A stretch of 64,000 nt of DNA from Ophiura sarsii. Taxonomy: Eukaryota; Echinodermata; Ophiuroidea; Amphilepidida; Ophiuridae. Below, piece after piece: positions 33,446 to 42,986 of this stretch. Every line of letters begins with the position of its first letter. Positions within the stretch are counted from its first letter, which is position 1. Below the pieces are notes generated by a model. The model did not search any database. It was not told the origin of the DNA and was given only the letters and a program-made list of their open reading frames with translations. Location: NCBI GenBank assembly GCA_035610835.1, contig CM069443.1, positions 88,224,690 through 88,288,689 of the forward strand. The letters run 5' to 3'. The translations under genes and the position numbers were made by a program.

Positions 33446-33605
33446 CATCTGGGTAAGCGAACACTTCTTCCACGGGCGATTCTGTTATTACTTGTGCACT
33501 GACGACTGCCCTGCTTCTTCTAGTACTTGGTCCAAATATATCTCCGGGAAATAGTAAACCAACTAGCATCAACACGTAGGTCCAGTTCATATCCATTCCG
33601 GCCAT
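33446..33605 (-). CDS. Exon 1: start and signal peptide of TSPN/fibrillar collagen-like protein
   Basis: Start exon, 160 nt, 53 codons plus one base. The ATG at 33605-33603 is the first in frame after a TGA four codons upstream. Residues 1-24 (MAGMDMNWTYVLMLVGLLFP...) form a signal peptide: a short N region, a hydrophobic core TYVLMLVGLLF, and a probable cut after DIFG. A dibasic GPSTRRSRA follows, compatible with furin-type processing. The exon ends EEVFAYPD and G|GTGAGA. The phase-1 G joins AT of exon 2 (4567) to give Asp, producing YPD-DAVDLLSSL. It therefore begins a secreted protein whose next part is the TSPN domain. The distance to exon 2 (28.9 kb) is long but normal for a large-genome deuterostome. 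Transcript evidence would settle it. Confidence 0.8.
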
Positions 33606-34139
33606 CTGATTGCTTCACACATGGCATCAAAACAATAAGCTCCAACTGATTCAACTTTGATTTTAATAGTTACTTATAAACAGTCGAAATCCATTGATAT
33701 TCACCACGTTTGCGCTCTGCCGCAGCGTTGACTTGACTTCTCGACTTCTGCTGACTTCTGTCAAAAAACAGTGAAAGTTTCTTGGAAGTTTATAAACAAA
33801 GGTTGCCAGCCTTGTTTTATGCGATTCATATCCCGATATCTACATCGCAAAATACGTTCGCGCGATGGTATTACTGTAATAGTCCTCAAAAAGACAGTTT
33901 ATTCAGTGTGACTGAATACACTCTAAAAATATCGGTCCAACCATGGACGTTTACGTTTACGTTTACGTTGATACTTAGCAGGATCCACAAATAGGACGTA
34001 AATGCCAAGGGTGCTGGTGTTGATCTCGTGCAGTGCAGAAATACTGGTGCTAACACTAAAACTGGAACAAAATATTGACGAATATAGGGTGCAGACGATG
34101 AGAGCAGACTGTTGAACTCAAAGGGGCGGGTGCTGAACT
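33606..34139 (-). promoter_or_regulatory. 5' UTR and presumed promoter side of TSPN gene
   Basis: The region upstream of the start codon on the minus strand. A direct triplet GTTTACGTTTACGTTTACG at about 33950 and CTTCTCGACTTCTGCTGACT at about 33733 are the only structures seen. No clear TATA box or other promoter element can be named. Confidence 0.35.
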
Positions 34140-36265
34140 TGACGAGGTGCGAGTAAAATATCAGCTGTAGCTTACAGGCTGGACGAGACTCCTCCCCTGA
34201 AGGCTCCCAGGGAAGGTGCAGCCAATACAGCGCCAGGGAGAGTGTTCCAGATGATGACAGTCCTTGGGAAGAATGAATTCCCGTATAGCTGAGTGCGGCT
34301 GGTGATTCTTTGGAATTTGCTTGGATGGTAGTTCCTGGTGTTGCTCACAATCATAGGCGATAGGTAGTTGATCGGATTGATGGCAACCAGTTCATGTTGG
34401 ATCTTGTACAATAGGGCCAGGCTAGCAGCATTTCTTCTCCATTCAAGGGATTTCCACTCCAGCTCTTGCAACATGGAGGTGATGACACTATCTCTTCGCC
34501 GGTATCTTTGAGTGACAAATCTGGCGGCTTGACGCTGGGTCCGAGGCTTTCCACTTTATTGATGGATTTTTGTGTAGGAGGGCTCCAGACTGTGTTGCAA
34601 TACTCCAAATGGGGTCTGACAAGGCCGATGTATGCCTGTTGACGGATCCTTTGTGGGCAGTCCCTTAGGTTGCGGCGAAGCAGACCTAACATCCTGTTGG
34701 CTCTGTTGGTTACTTTGCTTATGTGCTTCTGCCAGGACAAGTCGGTGGAGAATGTGGAGACCGAGGTAAGGATAGTCCGCAACTGAAGTGAGCTGGGTGC
34801 TTCCTAGATGGTATTGAGCATCAATTATTTTCAGCCGCCGTGTGAACCTTATCAGGTGGCACTTGTCGGTGTTAAGCTGCATTTGCCAGTCATTTGACCA
34901 TTTATGGAGAAGGTCCAGGTCTTGTTGGAGTTTGGGTTGAGTTTGTTGGTGTCATCAATGGAGGAGATTGACCTATACAAGAGGCAGTCATCCGCGAACA
35001 GTCTCAGTTTGGAAGAAATGCCAAGTGGTATGTCATTGATGAATGTGAGAAACAAGAGGGGGCCCAAAACTGTTCCCTGACTCCAGATGACACGGGTACC
35101 CAGAGCCGGAGGCAATGCCGTCGACGACTACTCGTTGTTGGCGCCGAGTCAGGAAGTTTGCTGTCCATTGTATGTAGCAGAGAATCTCTAATGCCATAAT
35201 GATGGAGTTTTCGAAGAAGCCTTTGGTGAGGGACACGATCGAAGGCCTTAGAGAAGTCAAAGACTATTGCGTCGACCTGCTCACCGTTGTCAATGCATAG
35301 CTAGATCGTCAGCAGTAAGAATAAGTTGAGTCTCACATGAGCGGCCTAAACGAAAACCGTGCTGTGCTTCGGTGAGGATGTTGTGCTTATTGTAGTGCTC
35401 CATGATGTTGCTAAAAATAATGTGCTCGAGAAGTTTGCTGCAAATTGATGTGATGGACACTGGCCGATAATTTGATGGTGTGCTTCTGTCTCCTTTTTTA
35501 ATACTCCTTCACACGTAATGGTGAGGCAGTTCATTGGTGGAAAAGGAGACTTGCCGAGGTCAGGAATATTGGAGCTGTCTTCATGGGTGAACACTGAGCT
35601 GAATTGTGTGTTGAAGGCTGTGGCTTTACTTTTGCTGTTGAAGATGACTTTATTACCTGCTTTCAATGTGGATACGCTGGTCGGTTCCTGTTTTTTGGAA
35701 TTTATAAATTTCCAAAAGGATGTGTGAGAGCTGTCTTCACAGGGTCGTTAAACATACTGGTCTGGAAATCCCAATAGTTCCTTTTGCACTTCTTTTTTAG
35801 ACATTTCTGGAACTTGTAGAAAGCAGACCAGTCAGATGATTTTCCGGTGGATTTGGCCTTGTTGTATAGTCTCTGCTTTTTCTTTGACAGCCTCCGTATT
35901 TCACTGGTGATCCAAGGTTTTGATGGATAAGGTCTGGACATTTTGGATGGGATGTGTCTATCCATGAGGTCTGTGACTTTGGATTTGAAAGTGTCCCAGT
36001 TTTCTTGGACTGTGCACTAGTCAGGGTTGGCAGCGAAGAAAGAGGTTTGAAAATCAGCCAAATCAGAATGTAGGTTGGTCAGTGTTGCCTTTGCCATACT
36101 GGTAGATCTTCCTCAGGCCTCAGCTGTTTCCTACTGATCTTCGGTTTGAAGTTAAGTGTAAAACAAACCATGAGGTGGTCACTCAACCCTGCTTTAACTC
36201 TGCAGTTATCAATAAAGTTAGGATGGAAGGTCAAAACCAAATCCAGTATGTTCCGGGTAGCGACT
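34140..36265 (-). pseudogene. CR1/L2-like non-LTR retrotransposon relic
   Basis: Minus-strand pieces in order from 36265: endonuclease tail with AGLSDHLMVCFTLNF (about 36170); a linker rich in Lys with RRLSKKKQRLYNKAKSTGKS; RT with SNYRPVSITSICSKLLEHII (about 35480), AQHGFRLGRSCETQLIL (about 35350), TVLGPLLFLTFINDIP and the catalytic LRLFADDCLLYRS (about 34985); then WQKHISKVTNRANRMLGLLR, GLVRPHLEYCNTVWSP and RTVIIWNTLPGAV. At least three frameshifts and several stops make it dead. It lies immediately upstream of the TSPN gene start. Confidence 0.9.
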
Positions 36266-37757
36266 TAAGTCCATGGTCCAACTTAGCCTATATATACTAT
36301 TTACAAAATTATGGAATAATTTCTCTTCTTCAATTAACCTTGAAAACATTTATCGCGAAGATCAGTTAATAAATAAGCGCGCTACTCTGAAGTCTGAAAA
36401 GAATGAACAAAGTGCAGTTTCCATATGGGTTGCCCAAAAATGATCACAGCGCATAACAAAAAATTAAATAATACAATGTACCCCAGGAGGCTCCATACAA
36501 AAGTGAACGGAAAGAATGTACAGAAAATCAGTTACGGTACTAAACAAATGAATCTTGAAATTATGCTTCAACTTACAGTGGCGGCACCAGCGGGACTCGG
36601 GGAGGGGATAGATGCTGGTCCCTCCAATTAACTGGATTGAAGGTTATGATACTGTTGTTGCTTGAATGGATGGAGTGATGATTTCAAGCCTGGTACGACA
36701 CCTAGCTCATTAATACTGGAAAACAGCTTTTTATGTATTTATGTTATCAATATCAAGTTTAAAAAAATGTACTTAAATGAGAGAACTTGCGGACAGCAAT
36801 CTTTCATTTCTGTGCATGGCGCGGCACGCCCCGTCTTCGGACGATTTGTTGAAAAAGGCATATAATCATCGACGGTCGAAAAATTTGGAGCCATGGGGAG
36901 GATAAAACATGTTAATAGCCTATGCTATATCGTGACAAAATCCAATAATTTTTTGATAAAAAATGTCATTTCTTGCATGTTTTGCATGTTTGAATCGTGT
37001 GGCTTTAAAGATAACATTGGTCAACAAAATGTGCGCGCTGATGCTGCACTGCTTTTCCATTAATATATTAATGACCCTGAATCTGAAATTTTCCGTCTGT
37101 GTATTTACTTTTGACCGTCATAATTCCATGATTCCTCTTGTCAAACTAACGGACTATTAGGTGTTTCTAAAATGTTCTATTTCGATCATGCAAACTCAAA
37201 ACATGGGGGGGGGGGGGGACATTTGAAATTATGTCCACCCCACCTCAAAACATGGGGCGGGGGGGGGGGGGGGGGGGGGGGGCATGTCCGGGGATAGGCA
37301 CAAAACAGTTGCCAATGTCTATCCATGACTCCCCCACAAGTTGCTTTTGTGTGTGTGTGTGTTGTGGGGAGGGGGGGGGGGGGGGGGGGGGTGTGTGTGA
37401 GGAGGGGGTAGAGATGGGGGGGGGGGGGCGTGCTGAGTAAAAAGCTACGGGTTAGCAGGGGGTGGTCATGTAATTTTAGTTTCACTGCTGTAGGGGGCGG
37501 GGGGCTAGATAATTTGATATACGAGTCTCGAATTTGCCCTACTATAGAAAGATAATTTTTTGGTAGGGAGTGTGACGCCAGAAATAAAAAATGACCCAAA
37601 CATTTACCAATTTTCGGGGGAAAGTGGACCCATATATTTACTACCAAAAATCCCATAATTTCTGTGACTAAAAACAGCAAATTTAAGTCTATACCCATAC
37701 ATTTAAAAATTATTATGAAAAGAAGTTATTCATTTACCAGAGGGGTGAAAAATAGGA
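36266..37757. other. Intergenic repeats, including poly(G) block
   Basis: The CAGTGGCGGCACCAGCGGG end at 36578 belongs to the CAGTGG hAT-type family but lacks a recognised partner. 36960-37145 shares GATTCCTCTTGTCAAA with the hAT MITE at about 22830. 37203-37430 has four G tracts of 10-22 bp. 37560-37690 is an inverted copy of the repeat at 19030-19100. Confidence 0.55.
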
Positions 37758-37978
37758 CTGTAGATAAGGCGGCACATCCCCGGCGTGACCTATATTCACT
37801 AAGTACCGCCCTAGTGAGATTCGAACTCACGGTAAAAATATTCAGTACTCCCCATCCCCATAGTCAAACTTGCACCTCCGCCAATATGCAAGAGGTAGAG
37901 GTGACATATTTGCTGAAACCGATTATAAAGCCAACGCCCTTAACCCACTCGTCTATCGGTGGTGAAGAATTAACAAAT
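37758..37978 (-). mobile_element. tRNA-derived SINE-like segment
   Basis: On the minus strand, ATAGACGAGTGGGTTAAGGG resembles a leucine/serine-type A-box region. GAGTTCGAATCTCAC is a good B box, 100 nt further on. The gap is larger than in a real tRNA, so this is a SINE or decayed tRNA pseudogene rather than a functional gene. Confidence 0.5.
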
Positions 37979-38126
37979 CAAATCAAATCAAAATCAAATT
38001 TTATTTCCATAAAAAACAAACAAATAAAACACTACATCAAAAATGTAAAACTTAAAAACAACAAAAGCGCATATGGAGGAGTAGGCTGAAAAGCCAATAC
38101 GGCCTGTAAATAGCCTACCCCTTTAA

Positions 38127-38490
38127 AGGCATATCATGTGATCTTTTCCAAGTAGCGCCCTCTATCATCGATTTTTACTATGAAAGCAGATTTTCTTGCA
38201 GATTTGCATTTTTGATCATAAATCATGAAGATCTTCTAAGTTACAGATCGATACGATTCCTATTTACTTCAAAATCATGGTTTGAAAAAGATTGTACCGA
38301 GCGGTACAATATTAATTTTTTTAATTTTACTCTAAATTCACTCTTTAAACCATGATTTTGAATCGTATCGCTCTGTAACTTGGAATGTATTTATGATTTA
38401 TGATTAGAAAAGTAAATCTGCAAGAAAATCTGCTTCCAATTTTTTTCGAGGATTGAGGGCGTCCCATGGAAAAGATCACATCTTATACCT
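38127..38490. mobile_element. Fold-back MITE A, TTAA-flanked, 364 bp
   Basis: AGGCATATCATGTGATCTTT at the left mirrors AAAGATCACATCTTATACCT at the right; TTAA flanks both (38123-38126, 38491-38494). The two halves are inverted copies almost throughout (AGAAAATCTGC, CAAAATCATGG), so the transcript would fold into one long hairpin with its tip at about 38300. TTAA plus AGG ends point to Kolobok-like transposases (inference). Confidence 0.85.
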
Positions 38491-38562
38491 TTAAATACAA
38501 TACAATACAGTTCATGTTACATATTTAATACATGAATAAAACAGCATCTGACAACGACTTAA

Positions 38563-38962
38563 AGGCACATTAAGTGGTGTTGAAAATTTTAAATGTTTAA
38601 AATTTTACTTCAGAATTCAAGATGAACATTAAAAATGGCCATTACTGTTGTTTCTACTAGCAAAAACACAGCAAAACTTGATTAAAACAATATCATCGCT
38701 ATTTATTGAAAAACGCCCTCTATGCAAATATGGTTCGCGTTATGTATCACGCGTACTTCAGGGGGATACTGTCGGACGTAAAATGCTCGTCCCGCGGGAC
38801 GAGCATTTTTAAAATCGACGTTTTCTTGTACATAGAGGGCTGATTTTTCTTAATCCTTATAGGTGTAAGTTCATACATGTATGATACAATTATAAAAATA
38901 TACTAATCCCAGTTTTTATCATAATTGAGGACGCATCCTCCAACACATCTCTTAGTGCCCCT
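38563..38962. mobile_element. MITE B, TTAA-flanked, with 30-bp perfect central palindrome
   Basis: AGGCACATTAAG / CTTAGTGCCCCT ends lie inside TTAA (38559-38562, 38963-38966). At 38780-38809 AAAATGCTCGTCCCG is followed directly by its exact complement. Related in its ends to the element at 62073. Confidence 0.8.
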
Positions 38963-39028
38963 TTAAACAAGACAGGACGAGCTCAAAAAGCGAATTATTC
39001 ATATTTTTGGATGATGTTTTGGATGATG

Positions 39029-39401
39029 AGGTATATTATGTGATCTTTCCAGGGAACGCCCTCAACATCGAAAAAAAAATAGAAAGCAGATTTTCTTGCA
39101 GATTTACATTTCTGATCATAAATCATGCATACATTCCAAGTTACAGGGCGATACGATTCTTAATTACTTCAAAATCATGGTTTTAGAGTGAAAATAAACT
39201 GTCGGGATTCCGACAGTTTATATTTTTCACTCTAAATTCACTCTAAAACCATGATTTTGAGGTAATTAGGAATCGTATCGCTCTGTAACTTGGAATGTAT
39301 GTATGATTTATGATCGGAAATGTAAATCTGCAAGAAAATCTACTTTCTAAAAAAAATCATGAATAGAGGGCGCTCTCTGGAAAAGATCACATAATATGCC
39401 T
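39029..39401. mobile_element. Fold-back MITE C, same family as A and D
   Basis: AGGTATATTATGTGATCTTT mirrors AAAGATCACATAATATGCCT. The right TTAA is intact (39402-39405) and the left is changed to TGATG. The arms share CAGATTTTCTTGCAGATTTA and CATGATTTTGA with A and D; the tip is AACTGTCGGGATTCCGACAG. Confidence 0.85.
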
Positions 39402-39405
39402 TTAA

Positions 39406-40040
39406 GTTTGTTTCGAAAATGGTTCACAGATGTTGATTCTTTTATTAATTTTGAAAGTGAATTCCAAAGAATGGGACCACGCGTTCGAATAGCATGGTCG
39501 GAGAATGATTTTGTTTGTTTGTCAAATTAAAATCATTAACGTGTCTTGTTGGATAGTCGTGAACATCAGAGCGTTTTTAAATGGCATGGGGAGTTCATTT
39601 ATTGAAAATTTGTACATAAAGACCCCAAGTTCTAGTGTGTGCATATCAGTTACAGTTAGGCAATTATTTTTGGCAAATAAAGGTCCGGTATGACTTCGGT
39701 AATGACTCTTAGAAACAGTTCTTACTGCCCATTTTTGTAATTTAACTAATTGGTCTAAATACGATTGACACGTGTTTCCCCATATGAGTATTCCATAGCT
39801 AAGGTAGGGTAAGATCAAAGATCAATACAGAGTTTGTAGTATACGGCCTGGGATGCAGAATTTAAGTTTGTTCATAACACCAATTGCGTGATTTTTCCAT
39901 GTTAGGCATTCATCAATTAGTACACCAAGAAATTTGGTTCACTTTACTCTTTCTAGAAAAGTATCATTTAATACAACATTTAAATCCCGTGTTTTTGCAG
40001 CTGTCATATATGATCATGATGATGTGTACCTAATATCATA
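39406..40040 (-). pseudogene. CR1/L2-like RT relic, 3' part
   Basis: Minus-strand frames LPYLSYGILIWGNTCQSYLD and QLVKLQKWAVRTVSKSHYR, then the terminal SHSLEFTFKINKRINI block, are the RT thumb and C-terminus. This is the downstream half of the element whose palm is at 41164-41650; the two are separated by a mariner insertion at TA (40041-40042). Confidence 0.82.
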
Positions 40041-40042
40041 TA

Positions 40043-41161
40043 CAGGGTGTCCCAAAAGTCTATGCACGTTTTTGAAGAGTCATATCTCATAAAATATAAA
40101 TCATATGGTATCAATTTAACCATATTTTGATAGACGAGATTTGGGGAATTATTTTGATACCAAATACAACCCTATTGGTGAACCCACAACATTATAAAAC
40201 TGGTTGAAAGTTTTTGGCCATGTGAGACCCACCCAAGTACCACACATTTGTTGCTAAAACAGGTGCGCATAAATTAACGATATGAAAGCAACGTTGCGCA
40301 TTATTCACAGTTCACTGCTTACCTTGCAACATTAATGTTATTACCAAACTCGGTCACTCACAACATAATTAGGTATAGTAGATAACATTGCACAGCAAAA
40401 GTCTTCATTCAAGATGGTTTACAGCATAGATAAGCGAATACAAATGGTATGGTTCTACGCTGAAACAAATTCAGTTCAACTTACTCAACAAAAGTTCAGA
40501 AAACATTTTAAAGTGAAACGCGCTACAGGAAGAATGTCCATTCTTAAGTTGGTGGATACATTTTTGAACACAGGAACTGTGCATGATTTATCTCGATGTG
40601 GTAGAAAAAAGACTGGTAGATCAACAAGTCACATTGATGTCATAAGACATGCATCAGCTAAAAGTGCAAAGAGTTCTATTCGCTGTGTGATGTGTGTGTT
40701 CACTTTTCTGTTTCGTTATTTAATTTTGTAGGTCTGTGTTTTTGCATTAGCACACGTCTCTGTATAAATGGAAAACATTTAAACTAGATTTCACTATAGA
40801 AATGAAAACTATGTGTGATATAGTTTGTTATTATGATGGGATCACTGTACAGTAATGTACATTTTTTAAACATTACAATTGACGGATCACTTACCGTGTA
40901 ACCAACTCTACCCGTCTTTTTGTTAATCTCAATATGTATGGATTTATGAATTTTATTTCTCCGACGTATAAAATTACATTTTTGCAGTAATACATATTTT
41001 ACTTCTAGGGTGGCATTACAAACAGATGTTACTCCAATGTTTGGTATCAAAATTATTTCCCACATCTCCTTTTTCTAAATATGTATTCATATTTTCAATA
41101 CGTCTTATATTTTGTGAAATACAAAGCTTCAAAGTCGTGCATAGACTTTTGGGACACCCTG
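40043..41161 (+). mobile_element. Mariner deletion derivative, copy 2 (1119 bp)
   Basis: Same CAGGGTGTCCCAAAAGTCTA ends and TA duplication (40041-40042, 41162-41163) as the copy at 24711. It is inserted in a different retroelement, which shows that the shortened form itself transposed. Confidence 0.9.
40414..40731 (+). CDS. HTH-only mariner transposase fragment (105 aa)
   Basis: Starts MVYSIDKRIQMVWFYAETNS. It reads VQLTQQKFRKHFKVKRATGR and GTVHDLSRCGRKKTGRSTSH, the N-terminal helix-turn-helix DNA-binding part found in mariner-like transposases (first helix, AFRRHF-type motif, then the SVxDxxRxGRP linker). After SSIRCVMCVFTF the frame ends; the D,D34D-type catalytic domain is deleted. Copy 1 keeps the same frame except for its start codon. 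A DNA-binding-only product could bind element ends and repress transposition, but this is inference. Confidence 0.6.
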   Translation: MVYSIDKRIQMVWFYAETNSVQLTQQKFRKHFKVKRATGRMSILKLVDTFLNTGTVHDLSRCGRKKTGRSTSHIDVIRHASAKSAKSSIRCVMCVFTFLFRYLIL

Positions 41162-41163
41162 TA

Positions 41164-41650
41164 GTTAGTTTTGCTTGCATTTACTGATAATTTGTTGGCC
41201 CTTAAAACCGATTGCTAACTTTTTTTCAAATATTGATTTTGCTATTGATGGGCGTTGTGTGAGTAGGTAATAGTGGTGTCATCAGCAAACAGTATAGAAT
41301 CAAGAACATTGGATGTATACATTATGTCATTTACATATAGTATAAAGAGTAGTGGGCCCAATATAGATCCCTGTGGAACACAACATACAATATCTCTTAA
41401 GTTTGAATTACAATTGTTATAAGATACATATTGTGTTCTTAGTTCTTAAACCAATCAAGTACTAACACCACAAAATCCACAATGCTCCAATTTATGTAAA
41501 AGTATTTTATGATCAATTGTATCGAATGCTTTTGATAAATCAAGGAATATTCCAAGTGTGGTTTCATTTTTTTCTACGGCAGTGTTGATTTTATCCACCA
41601 GCTGAGCAAATACCTAAGCGTCGTCTGTCTCCATTTTGAATGTTTTCCTT
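41164..41650 (-). pseudogene. CR1/L2-like RT relic, palm part
   Basis: Minus strand: [39 protein letters not shown] and ILFADDTTITY (about 41290), with stops and shifts. Upstream half of the relic continued at 39406-40040. Confidence 0.85.
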
Positions 41651-41761
41651 TAATTTTGAGTTTGGTAGGGAGATTTTTTTTTACTCATCATTGGGTCAAG
41701 TTTTTCTTCTTCTACACCCGGATAGTGGGTCAAGTTTTGTTTTCTTCAAAAACTTCCATGC

Positions 41762-41796
<35 letters not shown>

Positions 41797-42178
41797 TGGT
41801 AGATATCGTTCTAAAATCTCTTCACTGCACGAATTATTATATGTATAAGTTTCACGCTTCTATAACTTTTAAGGACATAAATTGAAACATTGAAAAGAAC
41901 CATGGTCCCACATTCCCACTGAGTCGTAGTCCGGCCTCCATCATGTGAACAAATTACTCTAAAAGCTTCTATAAAAGGGAAGCACCATTTGATATCCAGG
42001 GGGGAGGGCCATGTCCGATGTCTACCATGACTATAATACATGTACAGTGTACACTGCATTCGTTGTCGTTAGCAATAAATCTATAAATGGTGAATTATCG
42101 TAGACAATTAGGCAACAGGTTGATCGACCACGCGGCAAAGTTCAGTTCAAATTATTCCTTTCAAATACGCAGAGTCTC

Positions 42179-42287
42179 CTAGCGTTGGAGGTCATTCCAC
42201 GAAAACTCGAGGTTATTAAACCAATCATCCTCATCCTCATCTAATACCTGTGTGTCGTGAGTTTGTGTCCACTTTGGAAGTTGGAAT
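42179..42287 (-). CDS. Candidate terminal exon (unrecognised)
   Basis: The minus frame from a possible acceptor TTCGCAG at 42288 reads FQLPKWTQTHDTQ, then VLDEDEDDWFNNLEFSWNDL, QR and TAG. The acidic, Trp-rich C-terminus looks coding, and a second AG (ACACACAG) precedes VLDE. No partner exon or family is recognised, and the pyrimidine tract is poor. Low confidence. Confidence 0.25.
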
Positions 42288-42549
42288 CTGCGAATATTGT
42301 AACACCTACACACACTACCCTTGCCATAGTGCCGTTATCTGATTATCGGGTAAACGCGAGGGGATCTGTTTGCTTGTAAGTATTTACCATTGCATGCTTA
42401 CTGAAGGGGTGAAACAAACGTGAAACTGAAGTAAGGTTATTTGTGGGTGCAGAATTCACCAGACATGTAAACTTAAATTGTAGAAGAACTAAATCATTAA
42501 AATTTAAATGTATTATTTATAGGCTAAGCTTACACTAGTACTATACTAT

Positions 42550-42830
42550 AGTACAGGAAACCCTAGTCCGAGGTGGCTCAGACTCGTTCCGATACGATCA
42601 CAGTGATTCTACTCTCCACTAGTGGGAGGAACGACAACACGTACGCTACGTGAACGAGCTAAGGAAACCCTAGTTCGACGTGGCTCAGACCAAGGAGTTA
42701 TCATAGTTAATATAATAACTCCTTGCTCAGACTTTGTTCCGATACGATCACTAATCTCCCCTCCACGAAAGCTAGTGGAAGGAATGACACTACACTTACT
42801 TAGTAAACGAGCTAAGGAAACCCATACGTT
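42550..42830. repeat. Diverged tandem duplication with 34-nt palindromic insert
   Basis: GGAAACCCTAGT-CGA-GTGGC and TTCCGATACGATCAC occur twice (about 42556 and 42663), ending at AACGAGCTAAGGAAACCC both times. Between them CAAGGAGTTAT and ATAACTCCTTG (42691-42724) form an 11-bp stem flanked by the direct repeat CTCAGAC, like a 7-bp target duplication. Confidence 0.65.
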
Positions 42831-42897
42831 GGTGGTTTTTTTTCTTCTTTTCTTTTTCCCACCAACGTAATGTCATGTGGGAATTCAAATTGTAATG

Positions 42898-42986
42898 CAG
42901 TGGCGGATCCAGGATTAAAATTTACGGGGGGGGGGGGGGGGGGGGGGGTGGGAGGGGGGCCCGTGGACCCCATGGGTACGCCACTG
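42898..42986. mobile_element. Short CAGTGGCG/CGCCACTG element with poly(G) core
   Basis: CAGTGGCGGATCCAGG at the left and GGGTACGCCACTG at the right surround a 23-bp G run. The flanks do not match, so a hAT-type target duplication is not shown. Confidence 0.5.

Noticed and set aside
37186..37698. 170-codon proline-rich minus frame
   Set aside because: Produced by poly(C) tracts and CA repeats; no splice sites or family.
37758..37978. Leu/Ser tRNA gene
   Set aside because: The distance between A and B boxes is about 100 nt and the arms do not pair as in a tRNA.
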